DNA of 64,000 nucleotides from Neisseria bergeri. GTDB taxonomy: Bacteria; Pseudomonadota; Gammaproteobacteria; Burkholderiales; Neisseriaceae. Below the pieces are notes generated by a model. The model had not been told where the DNA came from, did not search any database, and worked only from the letters and a program-made list of their open reading frames with translations. The translations under genes were made by a program, and so were the position numbers. The stretch lies in NCBI GenBank assembly GCA_003044455.1, contig POWY01000004.1, positions 62,001 through 126,000 of the forward strand, given 5' to 3'. Below, piece after piece: positions 30,419-40,679 of the stretch. Position 1 is the first letter of the stretch. Each line of letters opens with the position of its first letter.

Positions 30419-31393
30419 ATGGACACACTGACCCGATTCCTTCCCGAACACCTGCAACAAAACCAACTGCCCGAATCACTCGGCAGCGTTTTACTGTCCG
30501 TCGTTTCCGCCTGCACCGAAATCAACGCCAAAGTCCGCCTCGGCGCACTTGCCGGCGTATTGGGTATGGCGGGCACGGGCAATATTCAGGGCGAAGACCA
30601 GAAAAAATTAGACGTTATCGCCAACAACATTATGATTGACACCCTCAAAGCCAACCCTGCCGTTGCCGGTTTGGCAAGCGAGGAAGAAGACACTTTCGTG
30701 AGTGCCGGTGAAAACGGACTCTACCTCGTCCTATTCGACCCTTTAGACGGATCGTCCAATATTGATGTCAACATTTCCGTCGGTACGATTTTCTCCATCC
30801 TTGAAAAACCCGAAGGCGCATTGGCAACCGAATCATTCCTTCAAACGGGCAGACAGCAGCTTGCCGCCGGTTACGTTCTTTACGGGCCTCAAACCCAGCT
30901 CGTATTCACATTCGGACACGGCGTATATATGTTCACGCTCAATGCCGAAAACGAATTTGTGCTGACCAAAGAAAACCCGAAAGTACCCGAAAGTACCAAA
31001 GAATTCGCCATCAATATGTCCAACCGCCGCCACTGGCTGCCCCCCGTCCAACAATACATCGACGAACTCTTGGCAGGCGAAACCGGCACGCGCGGCAAAA
31101 ACTACAATATGCGCTGGGTAGCCAGTATGGTTGCCGAAATCCACCGCATCCTGATGCGCGGCGGCGTGTTCACGTATCCGCAAGACAAACGCGACCCGTC
31201 CAAACCCGGCAAACTGCGCCTGATGTACGAAGCCAACCCTATGAGCCTGATACTCGAACAGGCGGGCGCATCGGCAAGCAACGCATATCAGACCATGCTC
31301 GACATACAGCCCGAAAGCCTGCACCAGCGCGTCGCCGTCATTATGGGCAGCCGCGAAGAAGTGGATTACCTCGACCGCCTGCATTCAAAATAA
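30419..31393 (+). CDS. fbp: Fructose-1,6-bisphosphatase class 1
   Basis: A 324-residue enzyme of gluconeogenesis that removes the 1-phosphate from fructose-1,6-bisphosphate. Metal and substrate motifs are visible: EEEDTFV near residue 82, [20 protein letters not shown] near 108, and the C-terminal [19 protein letters not shown]. The start at 30419 ([14 protein letters not shown]) gives the family length; the upstream frame contains an uptake sequence. Gluconeogenesis fits lactate use by the lut genes in this window. Confidence 0.95.
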   Translation: MDTLTRFLPEHLQQNQLPESLGSVLLSVVSACTEINAKVRLGALAGVLGMAGTGNIQGEDQKKLDVIANNIMIDTLKANPAVAGLASEEEDTFVSAGENGLYLVLFDPLDGSSNIDVNISVGTIFSILEKPEGALATESFLQTGRQQLAAGYVLYGPQTQLVFTFGHGVYMFTLNAENEFVLTKENPKVPESTKEFAINMSNRRHWLPPVQQYIDELLAGETGTRGKNYNMRWVASMVAEIHRILMRGGVFTYPQDKRDPSKPGKLRLMYEANPMSLILEQAGASASNAYQTMLDIQPESLHQRVAVIMGSREEVDYLDRLHSK

Positions 31394-31499
31394 ACAGGCT
31401 GCCTGACCGATAAAGAAGGGCGGCAGCGCGCATCCGACGCTGCCGCCGATATTTCGTACACAGCCTTAAAAAGATAGAAAACCTCCTTTCCGGACGGAA

Positions 31500-31533
31500 A
31501 AAATGCCGTCTGAAAACTTTTCAGACGGCATTT
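31500..31533. terminator. DUS inverted-pair terminator (convergent)
   Basis: AAATGCCGTCTGAA and TTCAGACGGCATTT with a short loop lie between the convergent fbp and ydcH-like genes. The arms can extend by pairing through AAAACTTTT. Confidence 0.75.
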
Positions 31534-31551
31534 CAAAAACTCAAACCCGAA

Positions 31552-31770
31552 TTATTTGCCCGCTGCTTTTTGCAGAATGGCGTACAACTCGTCTTTCAGT
31601 TTCAATTTGGCTTTTTTCAGCTCATCGATGTTTTCCGCGCCGCTGGTAACCGGATTGTTGACCAGACCGGTAATTTTATCGTCCAGCTCGTTGTGTTCGT
31701 CGAACAGACGGGCAAAGTGGGAATCTTCCTGTTTCAATTTGGAAATCAAATCACGGTATTCTGGGAACAT
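31552..31770 (-). CDS. YdcH/DUF465 family small helical protein
   Basis: A 72-residue protein of the DUF465 (YdcH) family. It begins MFPEYRDLISKLKQEDSHFARLFDEHNELD, has the family's HFARLFDEHNELD core and ends in a Lys-rich helix (LKKAKLKLKDELYAILQ). It forms a helical hairpin in known structures. Function is unknown. It diverges from glyA. Confidence 0.85.
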   Translation of the reverse strand: MFPEYRDLISKLKQEDSHFARLFDEHNELDDKITGLVNNPVTSGAENIDELKKAKLKLKDELYAILQKAAGK

Positions 31771-31913
31771 ATCGCTTTCCTCTCTTGGTTTACGGTTAAA
31801 AAGTCAAACTGAATCTTTACATTAATTATAACAAAGATAATATTTTTATCCAGTGTTTTGTTACACACGGCAACACCGCCCGCAGAAAACCGCCCCACCG
31901 TCCGACAAAATCG

Positions 31914-31942
31914 TTGACAATCCTCCGCTTTACGCATAAATT
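31914..31942 (+). promoter_or_regulatory. glyA promoter
   Basis: TTGACA at 31914-31919 and TAAATT at 31937-31942, with exactly 17 bp between them, 38 bases before the glyA start. Confidence 0.7.
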
Positions 31943-31980
31943 TTCAATAATTAACCCTGACCACACAAAGGAATTAAGAG

Positions 31981-33231
<1,251 letters not shown>

Positions 33232-33250
33232 ACGCACGACGTTTCCATAC

Positions 33251-33286
33251 AAAATGCCGTCTGAACATTTTTCAGACGGCATTTTT
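33251..33286. terminator. DUS inverted-pair terminator (convergent)
   Basis: AAAATGCCGTCTGAA and TTCAGACGGCATTTTTTG form a hairpin with a T tail between glyA and the convergent XRE gene. Confidence 0.8.
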
Positions 33287-33303
33287 TGTTTCCGGCAACA
33301 TTG

Positions 33304-33693
33304 CTATTTTTTCTCTTCCAGCAAAGTGCACAACTTTTTCAATACTGCGATTTCACTGTCTTTCTGCCTGATCAATTCATCCTTTGCATCCAGCAGCGAC
33401 CTCAATTTTTCATTTTCAAACACCAGCATTTCATCAGAGCCGATAATATTATGATGGTTATTGGTATTGTCGCCGATAGAGAAGAAAAACGATCGGTTCT
33501 GCTCTGCCAGCAGCTCAACCACATCGATATTGAAAATCTGGGCAATCTGGCGCAGCTTGTCGAGATTGATGCCGCTTTTCCCGCGTTCTATTTTCGAATA
33601 CCCATTAACCGACATTTCCAATTTTTCCGCCATCTCCTCCTGCGTCCACTGATTGACTTCCCTTAACGTCCGAATCTTGTCATGCACTTCCAT
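33304..33693 (-). CDS. XRE-family HTH regulator with C-terminal coiled coil
   Basis: A 129-residue cytoplasmic regulator. A Cro/CI-type helix-turn-helix covers residues 5-60 (TQEEMAEKLEMSVNGYSKIE is helix 2, turn and helix 3). The rest, from about residue 85, is a predicted coiled coil with heptad-like Leu spacing (ENEKLRSLLDAKDELI). GGAGG lies five bases before the ATG at 33693; the TTG at 33705 overlaps it. It is divergent from an unknown lipoprotein and the opc-like gene, which it might control; that is inference from position only. Confidence 0.85.
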   Translation of the reverse strand: MEVHDKIRTLREVNQWTQEEMAEKLEMSVNGYSKIERGKSGINLDKLRQIAQIFNIDVVELLAEQNRSFFFSIGDNTNNHHNIIGSDEMLVFENEKLRSLLDAKDELIRQKDSEIAVLKKLCTLLEEKK

Positions 33694-33826
33694 CCTGCCC
33701 TCCAAGGTTAATTTTCACCACTCAAACAACCGTAACCGGTATCTTCAGTTGATGGTCGGATATTTTAAAAATAAATAACATAACACAATAGTATTTTGAT
33801 AAAAATTTACCTAACGAGGTACAGAT

Positions 33827-34549
33827 ATGTATCCAGAAAACAAGCCTAAACGCACCATAAAAATGAAAAAACTACTGGCAGCCTGCACCCTTTCCCTGTC
33901 CCTTTCTGCCTGTACTTCGACTCAAGTAACTTCTTTTGTCGAGGGACTCTCCGAAGGACTCGTAGATGTCAGCGAAGCCTTTATCACAACAAAGGCAGAA
34001 TCATATTCTGACCCGTCTCTTCAGGATAAGCAAATTTTCATAAATCGCGTCTCAAAACGAGCACAAGAAAATTACAAAGAAAGAAGGAAAAAGAAAGAAG
34101 CAGACTTACTAAATTCAGCATCGTCATTAAATGAATCAACATCAGAAGCCCTATCTGCCCTTAAAAAGGCTATCGTAATTCCTAAACGCCCTAAACGCTC
34201 CTTGGGCAAAAAATATAAAAACGGTTTTCATCCTGTAAATACGTGTGCGGATGTGGAAGCCCGGTGGGCAAACGGAGCAATGAGAGATGTTAGAGACATA
34301 GAAAGACTAATAAGCCGAAACGTCCCTTTACGTCGTATCGGAGACGCCATTCAAAACATGTGCATGGAAGCCAATGTGTCCATTAGGATGTATCGCCAAG
34401 AGTGTCGTTCAGAATCGTCAGATTTTTATGACGAAATGCTTGAGCATCACGAGAATTTCATAGGATCCGCCAAATCATTCGCATCATCACTTCTTCCCCT
34501 TAGCGTTACAAACTTTACAACAGACATGGCGTGTACTCCCGAATTTTAA
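33827..34549 (+). CDS. Putative lipoprotein of unknown function
   Basis: A 240-residue precursor. The signal peptide contains LLAACTLSLSLSAC, with the lipobox at LSAC. The only good ribosome-binding site (GAGG, seven bases away) precedes the ATG at 33827, giving a 12-residue basic extension ahead of a more usual MKKLLAACTL start at 33863. The mature part is charged, helical and contains four Cys residues, some of which may pair. The gene is visibly more AT-rich than glyA or dedA. It may be an accessory gene in the same patch as the XRE regulator and opc-like adhesin. No family recognised. Confidence 0.72.
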   Translation: MYPENKPKRTIKMKKLLAACTLSLSLSACTSTQVTSFVEGLSEGLVDVSEAFITTKAESYSDPSLQDKQIFINRVSKRAQENYKERRKKKEADLLNSASSLNESTSEALSALKKAIVIPKRPKRSLGKKYKNGFHPVNTCADVEARWANGAMRDVRDIERLISRNVPLRRIGDAIQNMCMEANVSIRMYRQECRSESSDFYDEMLEHHENFIGSAKSFASSLLPLSVTNFTTDMACTPEF

Positions 34550-34633
34550 TCTAATCACACTCCACAACTCCCTATCAATATAACTGCTACTTTTCTGAGT
34601 AGTATCAACCAACCCTTAACAAAGGACTAAAAA

Positions 34634-35425
34634 ATGAAAAAAGCACTGCTTGCACTGACTATTGCCGCCATCTCTGGTACTGCTATGGCCCAGTTGCCCG
34701 ACTTTCTGGGTAAAGGCGAATATACCGTCCGTACAGACATTTCCAAACAAACGCTGAAAAATGCCGATTTGAAAGAAAAACACAAAGTACAAAAAAACAT
34801 CGGTTTCCGTGCCGATATGCCGTTTGACGATATTCACGGCATGCGTTTCGAAGTATCCCACAGCCGAGACAAGAAAGACATGTACGATGTGACCGAAAGT
34901 ACGACTAAACCATTCGGTAAAGACGTTAAAGAAAAACGCACCGATGTGTATGCCGGTTACACCTACACCCAACCGCTCAGTGAAGCCACCAAACTGCGTG
35001 CCGGTTTAGGTTTGGGCTATGAAAAATACAAGGACATGGGAATTAATGAGAAAGGAACAGAGCTCAACGTCGAGCGCGAAGCCTTCTATACCAAAGCGCA
35101 CGCCGATCTGACTTCCGATTTGGGCAGCGGCTGGTATCTGAATCCTTGGGCAGAGGTTAAGGTTGACCTGAACGCCAAATTGAAACAAAACTCAACCGCA
35201 GCCGGTGCCTCTGCCGACATTAACGCGAAAACACGCGGATGGGGCGTGGGCGTAGGTGCGAATATCGGCAAACAAATTACCGATACCGTCGGCATCGAAG
35301 CAGGCCCGTTCTACAAACACCGCCACTTCAAAGCATCCGGTGACTTCGTTTTGGACGGCGAGAACACCCGAGTCGATCCTACCAAAATCAACGAATACGG
35401 TGTTCGTGTCGGCGTGAAATTCTAA
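34634..35425 (+). CDS. opcA: Opc-family outer-membrane adhesin (OpcA-like)
   Basis: A 263-residue precursor with a 19-residue signal peptide (MKKALLALTIAAISGTAMA), followed by a beta-barrel protein ending in Phe (GVRVGVKF), as outer-membrane porin-like proteins do. It follows the OpcA plan closely: KEKHKVQKNIGFRADMPFD, then DVYAGYTYTQPLSEA, then GWGVGVGANIGKQ. Meningococcal OpcA is a ten-strand barrel that binds heparan sulfate and vitronectin. Sequence differences in the loops suggest the gonococcal/commensal type. No poly-C tract is present upstream, so the known phase-variable switch is absent. The gene has its own terminator. Confidence 0.88.
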   Translation: MKKALLALTIAAISGTAMAQLPDFLGKGEYTVRTDISKQTLKNADLKEKHKVQKNIGFRADMPFDDIHGMRFEVSHSRDKKDMYDVTESTTKPFGKDVKEKRTDVYAGYTYTQPLSEATKLRAGLGLGYEKYKDMGINEKGTELNVEREAFYTKAHADLTSDLGSGWYLNPWAEVKVDLNAKLKQNSTAAGASADINAKTRGWGVGVGANIGKQITDTVGIEAGPFYKHRHFKASGDFVLDGENTRVDPTKINEYGVRVGVKF

Positions 35426-35447
35426 TCGCGGCGATATGCCCCAAACA

Positions 35448-35480
35448 CAAAACCGCAAGCCTTTTGGTTTGCGGTTTTTG
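35448..35480 (+). terminator. Rho-independent terminator of the opc-like gene
   Basis: CAAAACCGCAAGCC and GGTTTGCGGTTTTTG form a strong stem with TTTT loop and T-rich tail, 22 bp past the stop codon. Confidence 0.82.
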
Positions 35481-35497
35481 ATGTTGTAGCAGACCAT

Positions 35498-35527
35498 AAT
35501 GCCGTCTGAACATTTTTCAGACGGCAT
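35498..35527. terminator. DUS inverted-pair hairpin
   Basis: AATGCCGTCTGAA and TTCAGACGGCATT, a second hairpin between the opc-like gene and dedA. Confidence 0.7.
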
Positions 35528-35588
35528 TTTTTCCAAATTGTTTCCAATCGGTTAAAATACCGCCTCGACATTGTCTTTTGGAAAACCC

Positions 35589-36233
35589 GTGGTTGCATCT
35601 GCCATCGACTTCATCCTCCATATCGACCGACACCTGCTTGCGCTGTCGGCGCAATACGGCATTTGGATTTACGCCATTTTATTTACTATCGTGTTCTGCG
35701 AAACCGGCCTGATTGTTACCCCATTCCTCCCCGGCGATTCGCTGCTGTTTGCCGCCGGCGGGATTGCCGCTCTGGGCGGTATGGATATTCATCTGATGGT
35801 TATGCTGCTATTTGTTGCCGCCATACTCGGCGACGCGCTCAATTTTACCGTCGGTAAGTATTTCGGCGGCAGGCTGTTCGCCAACCCCGATTCTAAAATC
35901 TTCCGACGCGAATATCTCGATAAAACCCACCGTTTTTACGAAAAACACGGCGGGAAAACCATCATCATTGCCCGTTTTGTGCCCATCGTCCGCACCTTTG
36001 CCCCCTTCGTCGCTGGTATGGGGAAAATGCACTATGCCAAATTTATCCGCTACAACATCATCGGCGGCTTCTTGTGGGTTATCCTGTTTTCTTATGCAGG
36101 CTATTTCTTTGCCAACTTCCCCGTCGTAAAAAACAATCTGGGCTTGGTGATGGGCGGCATCATTATTGTTTCCATCCTGCCCGGCATCATCGAAATTGCC
36201 CGCGCCAAACTTGTAGCAAAATCCAAACGGTAA
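35589..36233 (+). CDS. DedA-family inner-membrane protein
   Basis: About 214 residues with five or six hydrophobic segments. Family features are [22 protein letters not shown] near the N-terminus and a re-entrant region with [14 protein letters not shown], typical of DedA/SNARE-associated proteins. These are thought to act as lipid flippases or to support membrane potential. No ATG is available; GTG at 35589 is my choice, with TTG at 35571 also possible. The ABC-F gene follows 18 bp later. Confidence 0.85.
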   Translation: MVASAIDFILHIDRHLLALSAQYGIWIYAILFTIVFCETGLIVTPFLPGDSLLFAAGGIAALGGMDIHLMVMLLFVAAILGDALNFTVGKYFGGRLFANPDSKIFRREYLDKTHRFYEKHGGKTIIIARFVPIVRTFAPFVAGMGKMHYAKFIRYNIIGGFLWVILFSYAGYFFANFPVVKNNLGLVMGGIIIVSILPGIIEIARAKLVAKSKR

Positions 36234-36251
36234 CTGTTGGGAATTGACATT

Positions 36252-38162
36252 ATGAATATATTATCCGTAGAAAACGCTTCCTTTGCCGTCGGCCATGTCG
36301 CCTTGCTCGACAAAACGTCCTTCCAACTCGACAGCGGCGAGAAAATCGGCTTAATCGGCCGCAACGGTGCAGGTAAGTCTTCGTTTCTGAAAATCCTCGC
36401 CGGTGTACAGAAGCTCGACGATGGGCAGATTATCATTCAAAACAACCTCAAAATCGTTTATGTGCCGCAGGAGTCCTTTTTTGATAAGGATGCAACCGTA
36501 TTTGATACCGTTGCCGAAGGTTTGGGCGAAATTCGCGATTTATTGCGCCGTTATCATCATGTCAGCCATGATTTGGAGCACAATTCAGACGACGTTTTAT
36601 TAAAAGAACTCAACGAATTGCAGCTTGAAATCGAAGCGAAGGACGGTTGGAAGCTGGATGCGGCGGTAAGGCAGACTTTGGGCGAACTCGGTTTGCCGGA
36701 AAATGAAAAAATCGGCAACCTTTCCGGCGGACAGAAAAAGCGCGTCGCTTTGGCGCAGGCTTGGGTGCAAAAGCCCGACGTATTGCTGCTGGACGAACCG
36801 ACCAACCATTTGGACATCGACGCGATTATCTGGCTGGAAAACCTACTCAAAGCGTTTGAAGGCAGCTTGGTTGTGATTACCCACGACCGCCGTTTTTTGG
36901 ACAATATCGCCACGCGCATCGTCGAACTCGATCGCGGTATTCTGCGTTCCTATCCCGGCTCGTTCTCCAAATACAGCGAGAAAAAAGCGCAAGAGTTGGC
37001 AGTCGAGGCGGAACATAACCGCCTGTTTGACAAATTCCATGCTCAGGAAGAAGCATGGATACGCAAAGGCATCGAAGCGCGCCGTACCCGCAACGAAGGC
37101 CGCGTGCGCCGTTTGGAAGAGCTGCGCCGCCAACGCGCCGAACGCCGCAACGTGCAGGGGCAGGTCAACTTCAAGCTCGACAGCGGCGAAAAAAGCGGCA
37201 AAATCATCGCCGAGCTGGAACATGCTTCGTTTGCCTATGGCGACAAAGTTATCATGGATAAATTCTCCGCGATTTTGCAGCGCGGCGACAAAATCGGCTT
37301 AATCGGTCCAAACGGCATCGGCAAAACCACCTTCCTCAAGCTGATTTTGGGCGAATTGCAGCCGACCTACGGCAGAATCCGTATCGGCAGTAAGCAGGAG
37401 GTTGCCTATTTCGACCAGTTCCGCAGCGCGTTGAACGAAAACGACACCGTGTTTTACACACTCGGACAGGGCAATGATTACGTCGAAATCGGCGGCAAGA
37501 AAAAACACGTCATGAGCTATTTGGAAGATTTCCTGTTCCATCCAGCCCGCGCGCAAAGCCCCGTCTCATCGCTCTCCGGCGGCGAACGCAACCGCCTTTT
37601 GCTGGCAAAACTTTTTACCCGTCCTGCTAATATTTTGGTCTTGGACGAACCGACCAACGACTTGGATATCGACACCCAAGAGCTGCTTGAAGACTTGCTG
37701 CGTGATTACCAAGGCACGGTATTTCTTGTTTCGCATGACCGTACGTTCCTCGACAATGTAATTACCCAAAGCATTGTATTTGAAGGAAACGGAAGGTTAA
37801 AAGAATACATCGGCGGCTATCAGGACTACATCGACGCAAAATTACGCGAAGAGAAGATTCAGACGGCATCCGCACCCAAAGCATCCGATGCCGAACCCGC
37901 CAAAGAAAAACCCAAAGCCAACCGCACGGTCAAACTTTCCTACAAAGAACAGCGCGAACTCGATGCCCTGCCTGATGAAATCGCAGCTTTGGAAACTGAG
38001 CAGGCTGAAATCAATACCCAGCTTTCCGATCCTGAAATTTTTAAAGATTACGAAAAAGCAGGTGCATTGCAAAACCGCGCCGAAGAAATCGAAATGCTGC
38101 TTTTGGAAAAGCTGGAACGCTGGGAGCTGCTGGAAACCAAACAGAACGGCAATACCGTCTGA
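36252..38162 (+). CDS. ABC-F family ATPase (Uup-like)
   Basis: A 636-residue soluble protein with two ABC ATPase domains and no membrane segment. Domain 1 has Walker A GRNGAGKSS, signature LSGGQKKR and Walker B VLLLDEPTNHLD. A charged linker of about 80 residues follows. Domain 2 has GPNGIGKTT, LSGGERNR and LVLDEPTNDLD. A C-terminal coiled-coil tail (from about residue 560) is typical of Uup. ABC-F proteins act on ribosomes; Uup also affects transposon excision and branched DNA. The exact paralogue is inferred from the tail. Confidence 0.88.
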   Translation: MNILSVENASFAVGHVALLDKTSFQLDSGEKIGLIGRNGAGKSSFLKILAGVQKLDDGQIIIQNNLKIVYVPQESFFDKDATVFDTVAEGLGEIRDLLRRYHHVSHDLEHNSDDVLLKELNELQLEIEAKDGWKLDAAVRQTLGELGLPENEKIGNLSGGQKKRVALAQAWVQKPDVLLLDEPTNHLDIDAIIWLENLLKAFEGSLVVITHDRRFLDNIATRIVELDRGILRSYPGSFSKYSEKKAQELAVEAEHNRLFDKFHAQEEAWIRKGIEARRTRNEGRVRRLEELRRQRAERRNVQGQVNFKLDSGEKSGKIIAELEHASFAYGDKVIMDKFSAILQRGDKIGLIGPNGIGKTTFLKLILGELQPTYGRIRIGSKQEVAYFDQFRSALNENDTVFYTLGQGNDYVEIGGKKKHVMSYLEDFLFHPARAQSPVSSLSGGERNRLLLAKLFTRPANILVLDEPTNDLDIDTQELLEDLLRDYQGTVFLVSHDRTFLDNVITQSIVFEGNGRLKEYIGGYQDYIDAKLREEKIQTASAPKASDAEPAKEKPKANRTVKLSYKEQRELDALPDEIAALETEQAEINTQLSDPEIFKDYEKAGALQNRAEEIEMLLLEKLERWELLETKQNGNTV

Positions 38163-38185
38163 AGCCTAAAACCGAAGGAGAAAAA

Positions 38186-38551
38186 ATGTTCAAACGACCT
38201 GAAGAAATCATCGTCCTGATACTTGCCGTCCTCTGGATTGCCGGTACGTATTTTCTCGCCGCCCTGTTTGGAGCGGATACTTATACCGTGTTAAAAATCA
38301 CTGCCCTTACCCTGCTTTGGTCTGCCGCATCATTCCTCCTTTGGCAAAAAAACCTCAGTCGGCATATCTGGCCGCTGCTGCTTGGCTGCCTGACTGCCTG
38401 TTGGTGGCCGTATCTGAATCAATCGGTCGCACCCGGTTCTTTACCTTGGTATGCATCATGGACGTTCAAAACCATCCTAGCCCTGATTCCCGTAACCGCA
38501 GGTTATCTGTTTAAATGGAAACAATACCGGCAGCGTAAAACAAAGCCGTAA
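38186..38551 (+). CDS. Small inner-membrane protein, unknown
   Basis: A 121-residue protein with four hydrophobic segments (for example [20 protein letters not shown]) and a basic C-terminus ([12 protein letters not shown]). AAGGAG lies eight bases before the ATG. It is 23 bp after the ABC-F gene and probably cotranscribed with it. No family is recognised. A reverse uptake sequence follows the stop. Confidence 0.75.
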   Translation: MFKRPEEIIVLILAVLWIAGTYFLAALFGADTYTVLKITALTLLWSAASFLLWQKNLSRHIWPLLLGCLTACWWPYLNQSVAPGSLPWYASWTFKTILALIPVTAGYLFKWKQYRQRKTKP

Positions 38552-38584
38552 GCCCGTCTTTTTCAGACGGCATCTCCGGTCAGA

Positions 38585-38614
38585 CTGTCAACAATTCCGA
38601 TAAAATGCTATACT
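38585..38614 (+). promoter_or_regulatory. trpE promoter
   Basis: CTGTCA at 38585-38590 and TATACT at 38609-38614 with 18-bp spacing, 48 bases before the trpE start. No Trp-rich leader peptide is visible, so classical attenuation seems absent. Confidence 0.6.
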
Positions 38615-38661
38615 CGCACCCCTTATCATGCCGTCTGAAACCGTCTTTTGGGAAAGCAGAA

Positions 38662-40137
38662 ATGATCAGCAAACAAGAATACCAAGCCCAAGCCGCCCAA
38701 GGCTACAACCGCATCCCGCTCGTTCAAGAACTCCTTGCCGACTTGGATACGCCGCTTTCCCTCTATCTCAAACTCGCCAACCGCCCCTATACCTACCTGC
38801 TCGAATCTGTTGTCGGCGGCGAACGTTTCGGCCGCTATTCCTTTATCGGACTGCCTTGCAGCCACTATCTCAAAGTCAGCGGCAAACACGTCGATGTGTA
38901 TCAAAACGGCGAAATTGTCGAGCAACACGACGGCAACCCCCTGCCCTTTATCGAAGCCTTCCACAACCGCTTCAAAACGTCTGAAATCCCAAGCCTGCCT
39001 CGCTTTACCGGCGGATTGGTCGGCTACTTCGGTTACGAAACCATCTACAATTTCGAACACTTCGCCCACCGCCTGAAAAACACCGCCAAAGCCGACCCGC
39101 TCGGCACGCCCGACATCCTCCTGATGCTGTCGCAAGAGTTGGCGGTGATCGACAATTTGAGCGGAAAAATCCATCTCATCGTTTACGCAGATCCCTCGCA
39201 GCCCGACGGCTACGAACGCGCCCGCGAACGCCTCGAAGACATCCGCACCCAGTTGCGCCAAAGCTGCGCCATCCCACTCTCGCTCGGCAGCAGGAAAACC
39301 GAAGCCGTCAGCGGGTTCGGAGAAGAGGCGTTCAAAGCCTGCGTCGATAAAATCAAAGGTTACATCTTCGCAGGCGACTGCATGCAGGTCGTCCCCAGCC
39401 AGCGCATGAGCATGGAATTTACCGACAGTCCGCTCGCCCTCTACCGCGCCCTGCGCACGCTCAACCCTTCGCCTTATCTCTTCTACTACGATTTCGGCGA
39501 TTTCCACATCGTCGGTTCCTCGCCCGAAATCCTCGTCCGCCGCGAACGCGACGATGTCATCGTCCGCCCCATCGCCGGTACACGCCTGCGCGGCAAAACC
39601 CCCGCCGAAGACCTTGCCAACGAACAAGATTTGTTAAGCGATGCCAAAGAAATCGCCGAACACGTCATGTTGATTGACTTAGGACGCAACGACGTCGGAC
39701 GCATCAGCAAAACGGGCGAAGTCAAAGTCACCGACAAAATGGTGATTGAAAAATACTCCCACGTGATGCACATCGTCTCCAACGTCGAAGGCCGTCTGAA
39801 AGAGGGCGTTACCAATATGAACATCCTCGCCGCCACCTTCCCCGCAGGCACACTCTCCGGCGCGCCCAAAGTCCGCGCCATGGAAATCATCGAAGAAGTC
39901 GAACCGAGCAAACGCGGCATCTACGGCGGTGCGGTCGGCGTATGGGGCTTCAACAACGATATGGATTTGGCAATCGCCATCCGTACAGCCGTGGTGAAAA
40001 ACAACACGCTATATGTCCAAAGCGGCGCAGGCGTGGTTGCCGACTCCAATCCTGAATCAGAATGGCAGGAAACACAAAACAAAGCCCGAGCCGTTATACG
40101 CGCCGCACAGATGATGCAGGAGGGGTTGGATAAATGA
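38662..40137 (+). CDS. trpE: Anthranilate synthase component I
   Basis: A 491-residue chorismate-utilising enzyme, the first step of tryptophan synthesis. The C-terminal catalytic domain holds [13 protein letters not shown], the [15 protein letters not shown] motif, [10 protein letters not shown] and [18 protein letters not shown]. The N-terminal part carries the LLES element of the tryptophan-feedback site. The start at 38662 matches the family; upstream codons are uptake sequence. trpG is not adjacent. The stop overlaps the start of a DUF1643 gene by four bases. Confidence 0.95.
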   Translation: MISKQEYQAQAAQGYNRIPLVQELLADLDTPLSLYLKLANRPYTYLLESVVGGERFGRYSFIGLPCSHYLKVSGKHVDVYQNGEIVEQHDGNPLPFIEAFHNRFKTSEIPSLPRFTGGLVGYFGYETIYNFEHFAHRLKNTAKADPLGTPDILLMLSQELAVIDNLSGKIHLIVYADPSQPDGYERARERLEDIRTQLRQSCAIPLSLGSRKTEAVSGFGEEAFKACVDKIKGYIFAGDCMQVVPSQRMSMEFTDSPLALYRALRTLNPSPYLFYYDFGDFHIVGSSPEILVRRERDDVIVRPIAGTRLRGKTPAEDLANEQDLLSDAKEIAEHVMLIDLGRNDVGRISKTGEVKVTDKMVIEKYSHVMHIVSNVEGRLKEGVTNMNILAATFPAGTLSGAPKVRAMEIIEEVEPSKRGIYGGAVGVWGFNNDMDLAIAIRTAVVKNNTLYVQSGAGVVADSNPESEWQETQNKARAVIRAAQMMQEGLDK

Positions 40138-40679
40138 CTTATGAAAAACTTTATGAGCTTCGCCAAACACTCAGACCGACTACCAAAGATGGTCTCTATA
40201 CAGATAATGAAAAAAATCGAGAAATCCTAACGGTTAGATGGAGCGGCAACACAGAAAATCCTAAAAATTTCTCAGCTGTTGCTATAGGAATTAATCCAAG
40301 TAAAGCAAATGATGAAAGAAGCGACAAAACCCTTACCCAACTTGCACGTTTCTTGGATATGTACGGTTTTACCAACTTCAAAATGTTAAATATTTTTTCC
40401 AGTTACTCTACACAGCAAACAGGAATTAGGGCAAACACCCAAACCGATTTTTCCAAATTTAAAGGATGTTTGGAAGATGCTGATATGATTATTCTTGCAT
40501 GGGGTACAGACCGCGGTGCTTATAAGGATGAAAAAAACAGAATACTGGAATTTCTAAAAACAGAAAAATTTATGGAAAAAGTATTCTGTATTTCTGAAAC
40601 TGGTAATTCCAGCGATACAAGACATCCGTCAAGAATTAGTTATAGATATCAACTTGTACAATTTGAAGAATCAGCATGA
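40134..40679 (+). CDS. DUF1643 protein inserted between trpE and purK
   Basis: A 181-residue soluble protein with the DUF1643 signature: [20 protein letters not shown] and, further on, [14 protein letters not shown] and [13 protein letters not shown]. The family is found in phages and accessory DNA; its function is unknown. The gene is strikingly AT-rich against its neighbours. It overlaps trpE by four bases (ATGA) and purK by four bases, so all three are translationally coupled. Transfer into an existing operon junction is the likely origin. Confidence 0.85.
   Translation: MTYEKLYELRQTLRPTTKDGLYTDNEKNREILTVRWSGNTENPKNFSAVAIGINPSKANDERSDKTLTQLARFLDMYGFTNFKMLNIFSSYSTQQTGIRANTQTDFSKFKGCLEDADMIILAWGTDRGAYKDEKNRILEFLKTEKFMEKVFCISETGNSSDTRHPSRISYRYQLVQFEESA

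Noticed and set aside
38585-38661. trp attenuator
   Set aside because: No leader ORF with Trp codons and no competing stem-loops between promoter and trpE.
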